Positions 63,744-64,000 of a stretch of DNA of 64,000 nucleotides are shown here, piece after piece. Source of the DNA: Desulfatirhabdium butyrativorans DSM 18734 (GTDB taxonomy: Bacteria > Desulfobacterota > Desulfobacteria > Desulfobacterales > Desulfatirhabdiaceae); assembly GCF_000429925.1 (NCBI RefSeq), contig NZ_KE386990.1, positions 6,783-70,782 of the forward strand. Direction: 5' to 3'. Numbering within the stretch: position 1 is the stretch's first letter; each line of letters begins with the position of its first letter. The position numbers and the translations under genes are program-made. The notes below the pieces were generated by a model that worked only from the letters and a program-made list of their open reading frames with translations, made no database searches and had not been told where the DNA came from.

Positions 63744-63878
63744 CCGTTGTCGTTGTCGCTATCGTAATCTTTGTCGCTATCGCTATCGTTGTCGCTATCG
63801 TTGTCGTTGTCGTTGTCGTAATCGTAATCGTAATCGTACTCGTACTCGTACTCGTACTCGCTATCGTTGTCGTAATTC
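63744..63878. repeat. hexanucleotide tract with GTTGTC, GCTATC, GTACTC variants
   Basis: About 21 hexamers, including GTTGTC, GCTATC, GTAATC and a block of GTACTC, begin after a GACCTGGGGGAGAACC flank and end in GTAATTCCC. It lies about 50 bases upstream of the glutamate synthase start at 63692. Confidence 0.9.
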
Positions 63879-63945
63879 CCTTGACCCCTCACCCCCCCCC
63901 TCTCCCCACTTGCGGGGAGATGGATTCATAGGCAGCCGGCAGCCT

Positions 63946-63973
63946 GTAGGGGCGACCGGCCGGTCGCCCCTAC
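63946..63973. repeat. GTAGGGGCGACC-family palindrome
   Basis: A 28-base perfect palindrome at the window end (two arms GTAGGGGCGACCGG and CCGGTCGCCCCTAC). It is followed by GAGGTCCAGCGCAGGCC, which also flanks the copy at 18888 in the opposite sense. The stretch before it (63880-63945) has no gene. Confidence 0.85.
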
Positions 63974-64000
63974 GAGGTCCAGCGCAGGCCAGCGTTCCGG

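Overview
The window comes from a sulfate-reducing bacterium of the Desulfobacterota. The main evidence is a complete dsrMKJOP membrane complex preceded by an RsbRD-type gene, a TunR-type tungstate-responsive regulator, TRAP carboxylate transporters of two classes, an atoE-type short-chain fatty acid carrier, fdhD and a stand-alone PaaK-type CoA ligase. Gene starts mostly carry strong AGGAGG ribosome binding sites. I cannot fix the genus from sequence alone.

Layout. 0-5 kb: fdhD, a YkgJ-like cysteine protein, a PPOX-fold protein, an AtoE carrier and a PAS histidine kinase. 5.6-10.5 kb: a sugar cluster, with gpgS and gpgP (glucosylglycerate) facing glgA and a second GT81-like glycosyltransferase. 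10.8-13.6 kb: a tunR-like regulator divergent from chrA. 14-18.6 kb: a universal stress protein and a TAXI-TRAP transporter with DUF1850. 19-25 kb: housekeeping genes lolA, nadA, yebC, rlmE, radA, an MltB-like transglycosylase and tRNA-Glu(CTC). 25.9-29.7 kb: a GH5 exo-glucanase-like enzyme, an SbmA/YddA-type ABC protein with a ruined ATPase site, and SHOCT and RDD membrane proteins. 30.4-36.2 kb: dsrPOJKM and the RsbRD protein. 36.8-40.2 kb: a DctPQM TRAP system whose P and QM parts are separated by a terminator and an array of small hairpins. 40.8-46 kb: PaaK ligase, response regulator, UbiA-family enzyme, SLT transglycosylase. 46.3-47.9 kb: one intact P-loop ATPase and one broken one. 48.2-54.3 kb: an operon of a REC/PEP-synthase-like protein, gdhA and a SpoIIE phosphatase. 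54.5-55.2 kb: a ParE/Phd toxin-antitoxin pair. 55.4-63.7 kb: three separate glutamate synthase-type proteins.

Many intergenic gaps are filled with repeats. There are heptanucleotide tandem tracts, hexanucleotide GTTGTC-type tracts of varying length, GC-rich palindromes, REP-like units, and a MITE-like element. Two near-complete MITE copies sit in opposite orientation with 6-bp target duplications.

The genes fit an anaerobe that takes up organic acids (AtoE, TAXI-TRAP, DctPQM), activates aromatic or other acids to CoA thioesters, respires sulfate through DsrMKJOP, and has a large nitrogen-assimilation set (gdhA plus split glutamate synthase) next to regulatory phosphatase and response-regulator modules. 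The most novel observations are the hairpin array inside the TRAP operon, the MITE family, the degenerate ABC ATPase, the TunR/ChrA divergent pair, a candidate attenuator before a glutamate synthase gene, and the internally duplicated 973-residue glutamate synthase protein.
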